This document shows positions 1-13,193 of a stretch of 64,000 nucleotides of DNA, piece by piece. Position numbers and translations under genes: made by a program. The stretch's first letter is position 1. Each line of letters opens with the position of its first letter. The notes below the pieces were generated by a model. It worked only from the letters and a program-made list of their open reading frames with translations. It made no database searches and was not told the origin of the DNA. The stretch comes from Dryococelus australis (Eukaryota > Arthropoda > Insecta > Phasmatodea > Phasmatidae), in contig CM056993.1 in assembly GCA_029891345.1 (NCBI GenBank), forward strand, positions 272,212,900 to 272,276,899, in the 5' to 3' direction.

Positions 1-2335
1 GAAATTTAAAAAAAATTAATTGATTAAGAATTTGACATTGTTCATTTCAAATTATTTAAAAAATTAATAAAATGATTTAAGTTCAGATACCTTTTCTAAT
101 TTGGAAGAAGATGTTTATGATTTGGATTGTTGTGATGGATGGGATTATGGAATCAGTAATGGTTATGCTTCAGATTTTTCTTTATTTTTAGACTTTAAAA
201 AGTATTGTTGGTGTTTTACTTTTGTTGAATAAATTTATAAATGATATTAATTCTATCTGTTTATTTGATTTTTAGCTTAATTTACTTGATTTATATTGCT
301 TGCCTGCAAAATTGACCTTTCAAAAAACAAAATTGTGAAAAATTGCTTGTATAGCAAGAAATTTGCATTTTTTCCCCTTAAATTTTGATGTTTTTAAGTG
401 GCACAAATTGACTTTTTTTTTTTTTTTTTTTTTTTTTTGCAAAATTAGAACATTTTGCTTAAATTTACATGATTTTCAAGGAAAATTGCTTGTTTTGGAG
501 AGCTCCTGTTTTAAAATTTTTAGAGTCTAGATTTAGCCTCAGAAACCTTGATTTTGGAGAGAGAAAAACCTCGAAATTTCGATGAAAATAAGGATTGATC
601 CAGAACTCCCCTTATATATATACTCTGATTGTGATTTAAATATGTTTAGTGTAATAGTGTTTAAGTATTCCACATAGCTGTTATTTACCACATCACTGTC
701 TTTCACAGCCATACCTGCAATACATAATACATGTCCATTCAAATCACAATTCCCATCGCGATTTTTTGTTAAACAGGTATTGTAATGACTATGTCTTATA
801 CCGCTGTGTCCAAACATTTAAATGCTCACTATTCTTTGTCCGGAAGTATAAAACTATCAAATCCAAATTGATATCTACCTATATCTAGGGGAAGCTGAAG
901 CATAATTACCGGAAAAACATGCTTGTCTTTCCAACAGTAAAAACACATATCTTTAAACTTTTTAAAACAATTCAAATACATAACTATTTTTTAAATGTGC
1001 AATTAAAGTTCAGTTAAGAAATGGTCCAATTTCCAAATACAATCAATTGTGGCAATTTATGTTTACAGTTTCTGACTATAAATTGGATATATAAGTATGT
1101 GTAGTATTGTAACGGTGCTTGAAAATATCACCATACCACCTTCAGTATTTTATTCCACCTAACCAGCTATCTGTCACCCGAGAATGCTCAGCTACCATGG
1201 TTATGAAGACTTATCAGTATGCTGCCCTCTTCTACTGTGAGAAAGGAGCTGACTGGCAGCGTGTCTGCTCTGCTCAACATAGGTTCCAGCACTCTCCTGC
1301 ACCACCATCTGACATCTCCCCTCCCTGCACCTCCTCGATGACTCCCACCCTTCATCATAGTTGGCCGTCGCTAGGCAACCTTCCGACACAGCACCGCACA
1401 TTATCAAGATATTTGAATTAACTGATTTTGTACTCCTGACAAACTCTCCATACGGTTTTCCCATGTTCCTCCACTCTACAGCACTAAGTTTGGACTATAT
1501 AAGATGGGTGTTGATACAATGGCAACACACACAGCACTGGACATACGATAGGAGGACAACACACACCATACTCACATTTTAAATGTAAAAAGGGATAACA
1601 GGCAGAAGGCACTTTCCTGCCAGGTTTTACGGCAGGGATTTATTTAATGGGTATATTTTAAATTTTAAATACAGGGAAAAACACAAGAATGGGCATTTAT
1701 AAGAAAGTTAAGTAATTTTTCAATTTTTGCAATGTATTTTTAAAACATCAGTTTTGTACACAATTTTTGTGTATAGTCTTTTTGGTAAAAGTGGTAAAGC
1801 GTAACATAATTATAATCACATGCCCCTATTGGCAGCTTTTGTATTTTTGGAGCCTGTTTCCAGGCATAAATTGTATTTAAATAAGTATTTATGAAACCTG
1901 TTTTCAGGTATAATTGTTTTGAGGCCTGTTTTTAGGCATTATTGTAGCTAACATGTTCATCTTTTATTATATTGTACAAATATTTTGGGGCATTATATAC
2001 AAAAAATAATAATTAAGCCCACTAGAGAAAATTAAATTAAATTTGTGGTTTGCTCATTTCTCACAATTTTGAGGGTGAAAACTATACAGTATCAGTGGGA
2101 TTGTAAAAACCATTTTTTTAAACTCTGCTAGACATCTTTTTAACTCCCCTGAACATATAGAACTTGGTATGACAGTTGGTAACAGGTGTGAACACTGCCA
2201 CAGAGTTTGAGTTTCCTCTGGGTGCTCCTACTTCTGTGGCCATATTAAAACCCCTTAGTAATATGTCAATTACATTGATATTAAGTGGTAACTCATCTCA
2301 ATTGTGCTCTGTATATTTCTCAGCTTTGTAGTTAG
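1..2335. other. AT-rich noncoding sequence
   Basis: No coding region could be supported here. The stretch holds a 26-bp poly-T run at 413-438, and a less AT-rich, C-rich block at about 1115-1560 with a TATA-like tatataag near 1497. The longest reading frames (about 100 codons) have no recognisable domain and overlap one another on both strands, as expected of noncoding sequence. Confidence 0.6.
1852..1937 (+). repeat. three small related hairpins
   Basis: Three short palindromes follow one another: gcctgtttccaggc (1852-1865), acctgttttcaggt (1896-1909) and gcctgtttttaggc (1924-1937), each followed by a similar AT-rich tail such as ataaattgt. Copy 2 keeps its outer pair by a double change (G-C to A-T), and copy 3 keeps pairing through a G-T wobble. 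This looks like a small tandem duplication of a stem-loop unit. No function is known. Confidence 0.5.
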
Positions 2336-2880
2336 ATGGCCAGTAGCAAAATAAGCCCAATCGAATTAGTTACTTACAACAGCATACCAAATATTGATAT
2401 GCACAATCAATCATTAACATTCAACATTGGTGAAAAAAAACTACAGGATTGTGATACAGATGGGTTATTACGAACTAGAAGATTTGGAAACATTCATTAA
2501 AGCAGCATTACTTGAAAATGTATATTTCTGACTATGTGGAAATCCAAATATGTTAACTAGCATGATGCAAAGTAATATCAATGTCGGTTTCGTGGAAATT
2601 TGTTAGGACACGACCAGAGAGTCTATCCTGTTAATCAATTGCATGATCATCAAAACAGGTCAATATTTTGTCAATGTATGTCGAATAAATGTGAATATTG
2701 TAGGTGGTTCATATTTGAATGAAAAACCAACAAATACAATACATGAATTCATTGCCACAGTAGCTCCAGGTTACAAAATAATTGAAAAGCCTAGTACTTT
2801 ATTCTATCTTCCAGTGATAGTTAATCGTGTATATGAAATAGATGTTACAATTGTCGATCAAATTAGTAAAGAATGCACTT
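2336..2880 (+). pseudogene. decayed coding fragment, possibly from a Maverick/Polinton-like element
   Basis: An ATG at 2336 opens 54 codons ending at a TAA (2498-2500). A second stretch in another frame (2643-2880) gives about 80 residues with a TIHEF..TVAPGYKIIEKPS core and a C-terminal VYEIDVTIVDQ. The two look like pieces of one protein separated by a frameshift and stops. The VAPGYKII...TIVDQ ending recalls a conserved protein found in arthropod and cnidarian DNA elements of the Maverick/Polinton kind, but this is recollection and not a search result. The fragment stops abruptly where the LINE begins at about 2881-2890, so the LINE may have landed inside it. No capsid, polymerase or integrase gene is visible nearby. 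Confidence 0.3.
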
Positions 2881-2923
2881 GCAATTAGGCTACTGCCCAG
2901 TGGCGAGCTCTCTCGACTCTCCT

Positions 2924-5730
2924 TCACCCAACCAACTCCTTTTCCACTCCCTTCCTGAATTTACCAACCCCTCTCACAGATACCAATTCCTCCCTCAACA
3001 CATTCCACTCCCTCACAGACCTCACAAGCATGGACTGCCTGCCCCACTCCGTTATCCTCCACACCCTCTGAAGCTTCTCGCTGTTCATTCCTCTCCCTCT
3101 AAACACCCCCTTACTTAGCTTTCAGTGTAGCCCTACCTATGCTCCCTCATCATTCACCACCCTGCACAACCTGACTAACCGTTCAACTTTCCTCCTGTCC
3201 TTCAATGAGCTCCACCCTATTTCTTTCATCATCACTGATGGCCTATAGTTCCCTTCTTCCTCACCATCTTGCCCCTGCCTTCTCCACCCACCCTTCACCC
3301 AACTTGCTGCCTTTCTCTGCACCTGTTCCAGTACTCCTCCAGCACCTCCACATCCACATAAGGGTCCCATTCTGCTGCAGCATATTCTAACATTGGCTGT
3401 ACCATTATGCTATACGCCTACTCCTTCACCTCACAGCTGACTCCGTTCAGCACCCTTCCCAGCATACCCAGAGCCCTTCTTCCCTTTGCAACCACCCTCT
3501 CTACTTTTTTTTTTTCCACCTGAGGTCTCCCTGCAGTACAATCCCTAGAAACTTATATTCTGATGCTTCTTCTATCTCTTGTCCCTCCCATCTGTACGTG
3601 TCCCTGCTTATCACCTTCTTCCTTGTGAACCTCACTACCTTAGTTTTTCTTACATTTATCTTAATTTTATTTTATGGTCCACAACCATATCTTATCGATG
3701 TCCGCTTGCAAATTTCCGCCCTCCCCCCTCTCCCACCACAGCATATACAACACAATCATCTGCAAACAATCTGAGTTTTCCCCTAATCCCTAAACCCATG
3801 TCATTTACCATTGTGGTAAATAACAAAGGACCCAGCATGCTGCCCTGTGGTACACCTGACGTAGCCTCCTCTTCCTCCAATATTGCCTCCCCCACTTTCA
3901 TCCTCTGCCTTCGCCCCCTGAGAAAGTCCCCTATCCATTCCACTACCCTCCTGTCTGGTATCAGCGCCTCCACTTTCCTCATCAATGTCCCATGGGGCAC
4001 CTTATCAAATGCCTTTTCAAAATATTTGAAGCAGGCATCCACCTGCTTCCCCTCATCAATTACCTGCACTATATCCTCTAATAACCCAGCGAGCTGAGTC
4101 TCACATGAGTATCCCCTCCTGAAACCATGCTGGGACTCCTCCAACCAATTCCTATGGTTCTTAACCCTAACCACATACTGCACCACCAGCCTCTCCATTA
4201 CTTTTCCTGTACTTGATGTGAGACTCACCAGTCTTTAGCTGCCAGGCCTCCCCTATCCTCTCCCTGCTTGTGTATAGGTACCACCATAGCATCCTTCCAA
4301 TCTATTGATAACTTACCCTCTCCTAAGGACATTTAAACACCACTTCTAAATATTTCGCCAACTCCCTGCCACCAAACTTTAGTGCTGTGTTTCCTATCAC
4401 ATCTGGTCCCCCTGCCTTACTGCTCTCCAAACCCCTAATTACATTTTCTATCTCCCACGCCCTCATCTTAAACTCACTTAACACCCCCGAACCCTGTTTT
4501 CCCCCCTATTCCAACCCTCCTTTGCCTCAAACACTGACAATAACTGTCCCTGCAGCATCTCCGATTTGTCTTGGTCATTTGTCGCATGCCTACCAGCCCT
4601 TCCTGTTAGCAGAGGGATCCCTTCCTCTCCTCCCCTTAACCACCTAACATACCTAAACAATTTCCCCCATTCCTTGCCTTTTCCTTCTTCCACCATGTTC
4701 CCCAGAAATACATTCTTTGCCTGTTTGATCTTCCTTTCAACCTCCCTACCCATTTATTTCATCATTTCCTTAGATCTTATCATTCCTTCATTTCTCCACT
4801 TGGCATGTAATTTTCTGCACTTCCTCTTCATTTTCAAAATCTCCTGTCCATAATAGGGCAGATCTCTCCCAGTCCGTAACCTTTTCATTAGCACAAATTT
4901 CTCCAACATAACCTTCATTAATCATCTAAACTCCTCCACACCCTCCTCCATAGACCATTTTTTAAACCTGTCTCTCAGGAATATTTCTGCCCCCTTCTTG
5001 TCTCCTCTCCCATACTGCCACACCAACCTTTCTGCCATTTGCACTTTCCTCATACTGCCAATCCCAATTTCCACAACCGGGATATGGTGGTCGCTTATAC
5101 CATCCAATACTATTGCACCAACTACAGCATTCCTAGGTCTGACCAACACCACATCCAGCACTGACCCAACACCCTCCTCATTCCATCTCATAGGTGTTTC
5201 TACTACCTTGACTAATCCTCTGTTGACTAACTGTGCTGCCATTATCTGCATCATGCTACCGATTCCTTCTGCACCCTCTACCCATTTCACCCCTGGTATA
5301 TTCAAATCCCCTGCTACAACAACCCACTGCCTGTCCTTTAGTCTATCGATCCTTTGTTTGATCATATCAATTGCCTGCCATCCCTGTCCTGGTGGTCTAT
5401 ATGCCGCCAGCAAAGTAATACTCCTATTACTACTACCACTTAATTTAATTTTCATTACCTCACTAACCCATTCTACTGCCCCTTTTAGCCCTTTCCTTAC
5501 ACACGCCATTATTCCTCCTCCTCTCCCATCCCTGTCTCTTCTCAAGATGGTAAACATATCCTGCCTACACTCAATGTCCAGTACTTCCTCAGTCAACCAA
5601 GTCTCCACAGCTACCACTATATCCGCCCCATATCCTTCCACCTTTCCCCAGAAGCCCTCCAGCTTGTTGTACAACACTCCTACAGTTCACCAACAATATC
5701 TTTATACTAGTACTCTGCTTTACCATCCTA
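2924..5730 (-). pseudogene. LINE ORF2: endonuclease and reverse transcriptase
   Basis: An exonuclease/endonuclease/phosphatase-type domain covers about 5690-4930, with VETWLTEE, VVAGDLNIPG and GISDHHIPVVE as active-site blocks. After a linker, the reverse transcriptase core (4228-3692) shows QHGFRRGYSC, SGVPQGSMLGPLLF and the catalytic FADD. The C-terminal part (3370-2924) has the usual RRKVERLVRLCRVV and REWNVLREELVS blocks and ends on TGA at 2926-2924. The copy is broken. TGA at 4924-4922 and TAA at 4756-4754 interrupt an otherwise open frame, a frame change lies near 5680, and at least two more lie between about 4480 and 4230. The five largest fragments still share one frame, which points to nonsense changes plus compensating small indels. 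No RNase H domain was seen. Confidence 0.88.
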
Positions 5731-5822
5731 CATTGCTTACCTCCTATCTCCACCCCTGCGACCTCATCAATGCTATCCTCTCAATTTCTCTCCCCTTCCG
5801 TTTCCTTACTTCTAAATTATTG

Positions 5823-7188
5823 CTATTTCAACAGCTGCTGCTCTGCCCTGACCCTCTCCATGCAGCCAGCTACTTCTCTACCTAGCAGATCACTCGCAGC
5901 CACTGTCTTCCTGTAGGATACTGCTTTCCTAACCAGCACGCCACTGACTACTGCCCTAGCTCCAGAGATCTTCTCCTGCACTTTCCTCAGCAATCCCCTG
6001 AGGTCCTGCTCTACCTCCTGCTCCACCTCACTATGATTCAGGTCATTTCCCCCTACATGAATGAGAACAACCTTTGCCACCCTGCTATCTCTCATACCAC
6101 TAACCCTTTCCTCCAAATCCCTAGTATTTCCCCCCCCCCCCCCAAAAAAGGCTGATTTATATGTAATTACCGTCCTGATATTCCTCAGCTCCACCCCCTT
6201 TACAATAGAGCTGCCTATAAAAACTACTTCTGGCACCCTTCCTACAACCTCTTCCTGCTACGTGGCTCTTACACCCACCTGCCTACCCTTGTCTCCAGCC
6301 TCCTGTAGCACCTTTGTTTCCCACCCTTTGGCCAGCTATCCTCTCTCCCCTCTGGCCCTGAACTGTCCACTTTCTCCTGCTTGCTGGTCTTTGCTAATAG
6401 CACACTTGCAAGCCTCAGCATACTGCTTCCTACCTTCTACCACTGCATGTTCCCTGCTTTCTGTTTCCCATTCCCTTGCTACTATTTCTTGGTCATCTAA
6501 CCTTATTTGCTGTCTTATGTCTCCTACTGCCTTATCCCTTTCTACTGCCTCCAACTCATCTATCCTCCTCCTTAATCTTTCCACCTCTATATCTGCCTCC
6601 CTCCTCATCTGCCTTTCCTCCTGCAGTTCCTTCTGCAGCCCTACTTGCATTCTGCCTAACTCTTCCTCTCTACTCAGCTTTTCCTCCTGTGGACTGGCTT
6701 ACATTTTCCTTAGCACCCTCTTTACATCTTCCAACTCCTCCTCTAACTTATCCACCCTCATTTCTACTCTACTATTACCCATCTCATTCCTGACCTTTTC
6801 CTCCATCCTCTCAATCCTATGCATCATTTCCCTCTCTTTCCTGCTCATCAAATCTACCATCTCCCCTTTCCACCTCTCCTCCTTAGCCACTTCCATTAGC
6901 ACTGGCACATCCTCTACAAAGCTTCCCCTCAGCATATCCCAAATCCAGTTTCCACCTTCTCCACTTATTTGTGTTTCCTTCTCTGCCCTTAATTTGTTCC
7001 CTACCACTGCCACTAAACCCAGCACATTCCTCACACTTCCACTCATGTTCCTGTAGTGATCCCAGTTCCTCCTCCCTGACCCCTATACAGCCGACATGGT
7101 ACCAGCAGCCACACTGGTCGCACTGCACACCACTATCTAACCTTATCCACACCTTTTCACAGTCCCTACACTTACACCTCCCTACCAT
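5823..7188 (-). pseudogene. LINE ORF1: PHD-like finger, coiled coil, SGNH esterase-like domain
   Basis: Reading starts at 7188 with a Cys-rich finger (CKCRDC...CDQCGCWYHVGC...CEEC), which fits a PHD-type zinc finger. A frameshift near 7000 moves the frame. A charged, helical coiled-coil region follows (about 6960-6340, rich in Glu, Arg and Leu heptads), broken by stops at about 6699 and 6336. The last part (6236-5823) is an SGNH/GDSL-like domain with the nucleophile-type FIGSSIVKG and the block-III motif HVGGNDL. In CR1 elements such ORF1 proteins bind element RNA or associate with membranes or chromatin; the role of the esterase is not settled. The expected terminal Asp-x-x-His of the SGNH fold is not seen before the stop at 5823, so the domain may be cut short. 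Confidence 0.8.
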
Positions 7189-7445
7189 TTTTTTTTACCC
7201 TCTTTAAAAAAAAAATAAATAATTTAACGAACTTAAAACTAAAACTACTCTCCCTTATAAAATACACGAAATACCTACGTATACACACACTTTCTTAACT
7301 AGCCTAACTTACACTATACACCCTTTACCCACGTACAATAACAAAGGCCTCGGCCTCATGCACACAATCGGGCACTACTCCCTCCTTATAACTAATTACC
7401 AAGTACGGAACAACACAAACTGTAGTCCGTCTGTGGCGGCCATCT

Positions 7446-10400
7446 TACATTGATCATTAAGAAGCGTGAAATAGAGTTTAAAGAAAATCACGCTATATTT
7501 TTCTATTTTGCAGATGGTTTAGTTATAGGAAAAAATTGGCTTATCTACGTTTTCTTTATTTTGACTACCTTTGGAAAATGATAAAATGTGTAAACATGTC
7601 ATTTACTGTATTGATTACAGCCTGCCGTTAAATGCATAACCATCTAAATGCACAAGTAAACTTTATTTATTTAACTTAACATCTTGTTAACAGCAGCTTC
7701 ATTAGAGAATGGTAAACCAAGAACACAATGAAGGAATTGGTCAAACTGTCTTTTATTGAGTCACACCAGAAATTGAATGGAGGTCGAGAAACCATGGAAA
7801 TTGCCAATCATGAAGGCTACATCAAGTAGCTATTAAAAACATGAGAACTGATTTGGTTGTAGGCCTATATTCTTGTATTGATAAACAGCTGATTTCTTGT
7901 TTGCCACTGCAACTCTGCTGACTTGAAAAAAATTGTAAGAGTGGAGTTTTTATAAGGTGTAGCTTTGTATTGGTTTACGAGGTGATTGCCATTACTAACT
8001 AATTAATTCCATGAACTCCTACACTGAAATAGCAAATCACAATTTAGAAAAATACGTATCTGCAGTTTAACAAAACTGCCTCTACCTCGTCCGCAACTTA
8101 CAGGTTAGACCTTAAATTCACGGGTCGTTAGTAATCGCAACCGCACTTGCAATAATTACACTTGAAAGATAGGCCAATACAATGTTTTTCATAGAAAAAA
8201 GATACATACTACTGTTGGTCCCGTGACCTTTTTTTACCAGAAAACAACCACCTAACTCCACGCTATAAACTGGCTTCACTTGTTCACACTGCACGGTATA
8301 GGACATGGCCACCCCCTGCATGCCGTAGCATGGCTTAACAATGAAATCAAATAAAAAAAATTAACTACTGGTACCGATACATTCCGACAACACCAACAAG
8401 ATTCTTGTATAAACAGGATCAGGAAAAAAACACATGTACAAGTGCGTTCACTGGGCTGGAAACTGTAAACATAAACATCGATATAGGCTATTCACTGTAA
8501 AATGAGCACTTTCGAATCTCCTCTCATTTAGAATAATAGTCAATAAATGTATTTTACTTTAGACTTAAACGTTAAATTTTGAGTGTGGTGGAATACATTC
8601 ACTGTGTTTATTACTTACATGGCAAATATTTATTTAAAAAGATAGTTAAAGGATAAGAAATGTCGGAAAGAAAAAATAACTAGGCCCTCAATAGTGCTTA
8701 CTTTTACGTGAACAGCATATAATGGCTGGAAACGTTTAGGTACCTACTGTTTGTAGGTGCCGACATACTAAGTCATAATTGCCAAACATATGTTTAAAGT
8801 CCATTCCTCAAAAGCCAAAAGAAAGAAAATTTTGCTTTAGAAACCTAATTTAAAACATAAGTGATGTAAGTACAATTAAAATTTTAAATTGCAACTGTTA
8901 GTGCCAAGTATTATTTTCTTTTAAACCCATCATCAAAATCGCCAACTTAAAAACATGCATCCCGCACCAATTGACAAGCTGATAAAATTCTTTACAAACA
9001 AGAGAATTTTTACTGTTTACATCATAGACAAGAGATGAAGTAGACCACTTATTCGTCTTTTGTGCATGTAACCAACTTTGACCTAACCTAACCTACACAA
9101 CAGTCAAAGTCACATGGTCAACAGTAATGATAGTGTTTGTTTATATCTTAATTTTTAAATGAAAAGCACTATGATGCGAATAAAATAACTTTACCAATTT
9201 GAATTTAATCATACTGCATTACAAACTTGTCAGAGGACGTATACATACTTCTCAAGGCATTTGTTAATAATTCAGTTTTCTAATCTAAAAACCAAACCAT
9301 GCTGTTTTCGCTAGGCGTGTTGGCAGAAAAGCAGTTCAATGTTAGGACATGGAGATTGGTTGTGCGCAGTCAGCGAGATCGGTCTACCTCTCTTTAGTCT
9401 ATTGTTTACATAGTGTGTTGTGTAAGTTGGTCACATTGTCTGTTAGATTTTACCCCACTTATATGAAATCGACAAACAATATAGTAAACAAAGACAGGGT
9501 GACTGAGTGATTACAGTGCTCTTAGTGGAAGTCAATGACAAACATTTGATGTGCAGTATTTATATGTTTTAACTCTGAACTGTTTTTATGACGAAGTTAA
9601 TTATTTACTTCCACATCTATTTATCATAACATTGTACCTTTACCCCAATCTCGACGAAATACTAAGCCCAGCCCGATAAATTTCTATAAACCTAATAAAC
9701 AGTAAGTAACAATATATAGAAATTCGGTGGAATAAAAGTTACTGTAGGCTTATTTGTGTGCATGTTCACCGCTATCTTTAAGTTTGTATGACAAGAAATA
9801 AGCAACACGAGAGGTGCTTGAATTTAATGTGCTTTTTTCGTTTGACTAGTTGTTCCTTCGTTTTAATATTTATTCCAACTGAGGCCCTCCTTTTAAAAAA
9901 TAACCCAACAAATAGTATTAGCAAAAGAATAGATACTACAGTTCTTTACCTCGCAGTTGTTACAGTGTTAAACACAGTCGCTGCAAAATATTGACGTGCG
10001 TTGCGTGTAATGCATTATGTCGTGAAAAACAAATATGTTAAATAAAAGTAACCGTAAGAACCATCGTCAATTCAGGCATTTTTAAAACGTCATAAAGCTG
10101 ACCTAAATAATTTCAGAGCCCTAAAACTGTGAATATTCGTACAGAATGGTTTTTAAAATAGACAATTTTTTGATCAGGGTAATTGTGGGGTAAAACGAGT
10201 GGAACATGTGTACGAACTTCATAATAATATTTACACATGGAAATACATGGATTGCCAAAAAGACATAACCAAATCAATACAAACACCTAAATTGATAGTG
10301 GGGAGAGCAATGAAGATCAGGTAAATTGTGGGGTAAAAAAATATAAAATATGTACATTTTCACTATAAACTTTTACCACGCCCCTTAATTTTCCTGCAGT

Positions 10401-13071
10401 TCATAACCCTCCCCATCAGGTGAAATATTGATGTGCCTCATAAAATCTGTGTTCTGTATTAATAATAGAGTGGATTTATACCATTTTCCAGGAGGAGTTT
10501 TTTTTTCTTCCAAGAAAAGCCTCTCTGCTTTACATTACCTCGATGATATGTTTACATTTACCGGAAACTTCTCTCCTATGAGCACCCACAAAATATAATT
10601 TCCATGTCTGTCTCAATACACTAAAATGATTTTGATTACGAGGTCAATTCACCAACTTTGTGGTTGGTGCCAGACTGCTGTAGTGTATAAATTATTTGCT
10701 CTGCAGTTTCGAGCCGAAACACCACAACCCATTGCATCGTTAATATTTCTGAGCACACGATTAAATGGATACAAAAATCGCTTATATGCTCCCATGCATA
10801 GGTTTATACATTGTAATCTCAAACATGCAGGCTGGTTTGATATTAACACAATTCTTCACAAAAATAACATTCACAACACTACACTATACAACTTCCCAGT
10901 GGTTTGTTTTATGCCACCTTTAACCTTGCAAAGCAAAATCCGCGAATTACACTTTATTTCCAGCCATCAAGTGCGTGAAAATGTCAAATTGTATTTTATT
11001 TGTCGATTATTTTGGGTATCTATGCGTGATATTCCTAACTGTTACACACTACCAAGGACCTTTGTTTCGACTGAAATTTAAATGGCGGACAGAGGTTCAA
11101 ATGGTCTCAGTTTGGAAACGCTTCCGCCACTCTAACTCATTGTTGGAAATGGATAAAACTTTTTCTATGATTCGGTCAACGGAACACTGTCTGTTGGCTA
11201 TAAGTGTATTCCCAGGTCACTAGAAATTGTGTGAAATGAAGCCAAAAGCATTGTTATTAACAATTTCGTGTTTTTATAATTACTTTACTGATATTTGAAT
11301 CGCAATGGGAGCAATTAAAAAGCAATTAAGTTTGTAGAACATGCAGTTTCATCTATTTATCACAACATAATGCATTAAAGCATTGTTGGACATGAGGGAA
11401 ATAAACATTTATATTACTGATTAAAATCTGTGGTGTTGAATGAAGTTTGTCAATATAATTAAGTGTTTCATAATATGAAAAGGTTTTTTTCCCCGACAAG
11501 TGTGTCCTGCTATCTTGTCAGTAAAATTGGGTACTGACTATTATTTTACACTGAATTGCAGTTTTGACTAATTTGTGGGCATTCTATTGAGTTGAAGTTA
11601 TGTTTTCATAATTCACTAACCACCATGTGTGTGTGGCATACATCGAATAAAAGCTTAGGCGGGTCCTGAATTCTCAGTGTATACTTGTGAAGTATGTACA
11701 TTTGCGTACTAGCAGTGAAGTGTACTTGTTGAAACTATTCGGACATGTAATCACTCATGCTAGACTGCTCGCACATTATAGCGGAAATATCAGACACTAT
11801 GTGACAACAGAAAATTTGATGCACGGCGTTATGAATACATTACATCGTCTATGGTTTTTGACAAAGTAAACAAACAACCACTAGGGCCAGCACGGAAACA
11901 TGTCTTTAAATAAACTAATAATAGGAGCAATAATGGGCACATATAATTTACTCAAGTTGTGTTTCATTTGTTTCTTTGTAACTGTGTATCATATAATCAC
12001 TTCGACTACACACTGCCATGCTTGTGCAGCTGGATTATGGAACATTTGTCATGTTTATACTGCTGACGTGTTATAGACACACATATTATTACTTACATAC
12101 ACTCAAACATTTTCTCCATTCAAGAAACATATTTATGCTTTGCTCTCATGTTATAGAACAACTCCTGTAGCTATCTCGTATACAATCAGTCTGTTGCTAA
12201 TGAAATGAACATCTTGGCAGTAACACTTTTAATGTTAACATTTCAATTATGGGGTCCTAGAAATAAATTTATTATTGTTTCATGTACACAACAACGAAAA
12301 TGGCAAGAGTCCCGCATTGATATCTATGCCTATAACTTGAATGCTATTACTTCACCAGCGCACTCCTGCAGATAAGGGGGTTTTTTTTATATAGTTTTAT
12401 TTCTTTATAATAATAATGCAATGTTTATATTCTGCAAGCATACTTTTAGGTGCCAAATAAGAATGCCACAAATGAATATATGTACTAGTGGAATGTTTTG
12501 TAATGGCTTGTTACTGTATTCTAACATCTTATCCAAGAAATAGAATTATATTGTATTGCTATTCTGTAAGCATGACTGTGTTACTTATATTACTGTCAAG
12601 TTGCCGGTTCAGTATCACACAAATCAGTCCTTACGAAAGAGTGTTGCTGCAGAAATGGGGCTTTGCTGTCACAGGGGCGCCAGAATCTTGTCCTTCAGGA
12701 ACTAATACTTTACCTCTCAAAATGTCACACAAAACTCTTCAGCGGTTTTCTGGATGCTCATCTTTATATACATTTTGCAGTGCTCGTTTTAGGTTAATGT
12801 GAAATAAAATCCTGGGTATTATTGCATGTGCACCAAACTCTCTAATTATTCATATTTAGAATGTTTACTGCGACAATGACAACAGAGAGGATATAAAAAC
12901 ATATTTTTCAGACTTTTGCTTTAACCTACAATGCCAAATCTCAAACATTTTACTACATGTCATGATGATGCCATTCTGTGTAATAGTTTGAAAACCATGC
13001 CCATCGATATTTCTTGCAATACACGCTATTGACTTCATATGAGTGCCCGTTACAATCACACCAATACATTA
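7446..13071. other. AT-rich sequence without a supported gene
   Basis: Only short, unrecognised reading frames occur here. Visible content is a short run cctaacctaaccta at 9082-9095 (the arthropod telomere-type unit, probably interstitial), one copy of a dispersed repeat at 9544-10166, and two copies of the string attgtggggtaaaa near 10184 and 10325, with an inverted partner ttttaccccac near 9450. No promoter or exon could be assigned. A first exon of the Mutator/YqaJ gene could lie here but was not recognised. Confidence 0.5.
9544..10166 (+). repeat. dispersed repeat family, copy A
   Basis: About 620 bp align in the same orientation with 58287-58911, including shared blocks such as cttatttgtgtgcatgttc, aagtttgtatgaca and cgtcaattcaggcattttt. 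A partial third copy lies at about 40985-41095. By eye, identity between A and B is high but with many small indels. No coding capacity is evident, so this is probably part of a non-autonomous transposon. Inverted ttttaccccac / gtggggtaaaa motifs sit just outside the copy on both sides (about 9450 and 10186) and could be its terminal repeats. Confidence 0.75.
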
Positions 13072-13193
13072 TGTTTATATATATATATATATATATATAT
13101 AAACATAATATATATATATATATAAACATAATGTATTGGTGATATATATATATATATATATATATAAACATAATGTATTGGTGATATATATAT

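Larger units (their letters stand above)
2885..7445 (-). mobile_element. CR1-type non-LTR retrotransposon (LINE), nearly full length, decayed
   Basis: A 4.5-kb minus-strand element that stands out by its C-rich plus strand. It has a 5' region (about 7200-7445), an ORF1 with PHD-like finger, coiled coil and SGNH esterase-like domain, and an ORF2 with apurinic-type endonuclease, reverse transcriptase and a C-terminal tail. A 3' end follows about 35-45 bases after the ORF2 stop (2924). The PHD-plus-esterase ORF1 is a known hallmark of CR1-like LINEs. Both ORFs carry premature stops and frameshifts, so the copy is dead. Ends are approximate: no clear target-site duplication was found, and CR1-group elements often lack one. 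Confidence 0.88.

Noticed and set aside
6061..7056. 331-codon plus-strand open frame (and a 295-codon one at 4998-5885)
   Set aside because: They are antisense to the LINE ORFs, with Ser/Leu/Pro-rich low-complexity composition caused by the C-rich complement; the minus strand carries the real domains.
9082..9095. true telomere
   Set aside because: Fewer than three units of CCTAA in ordinary sequence; at most an interstitial trace.
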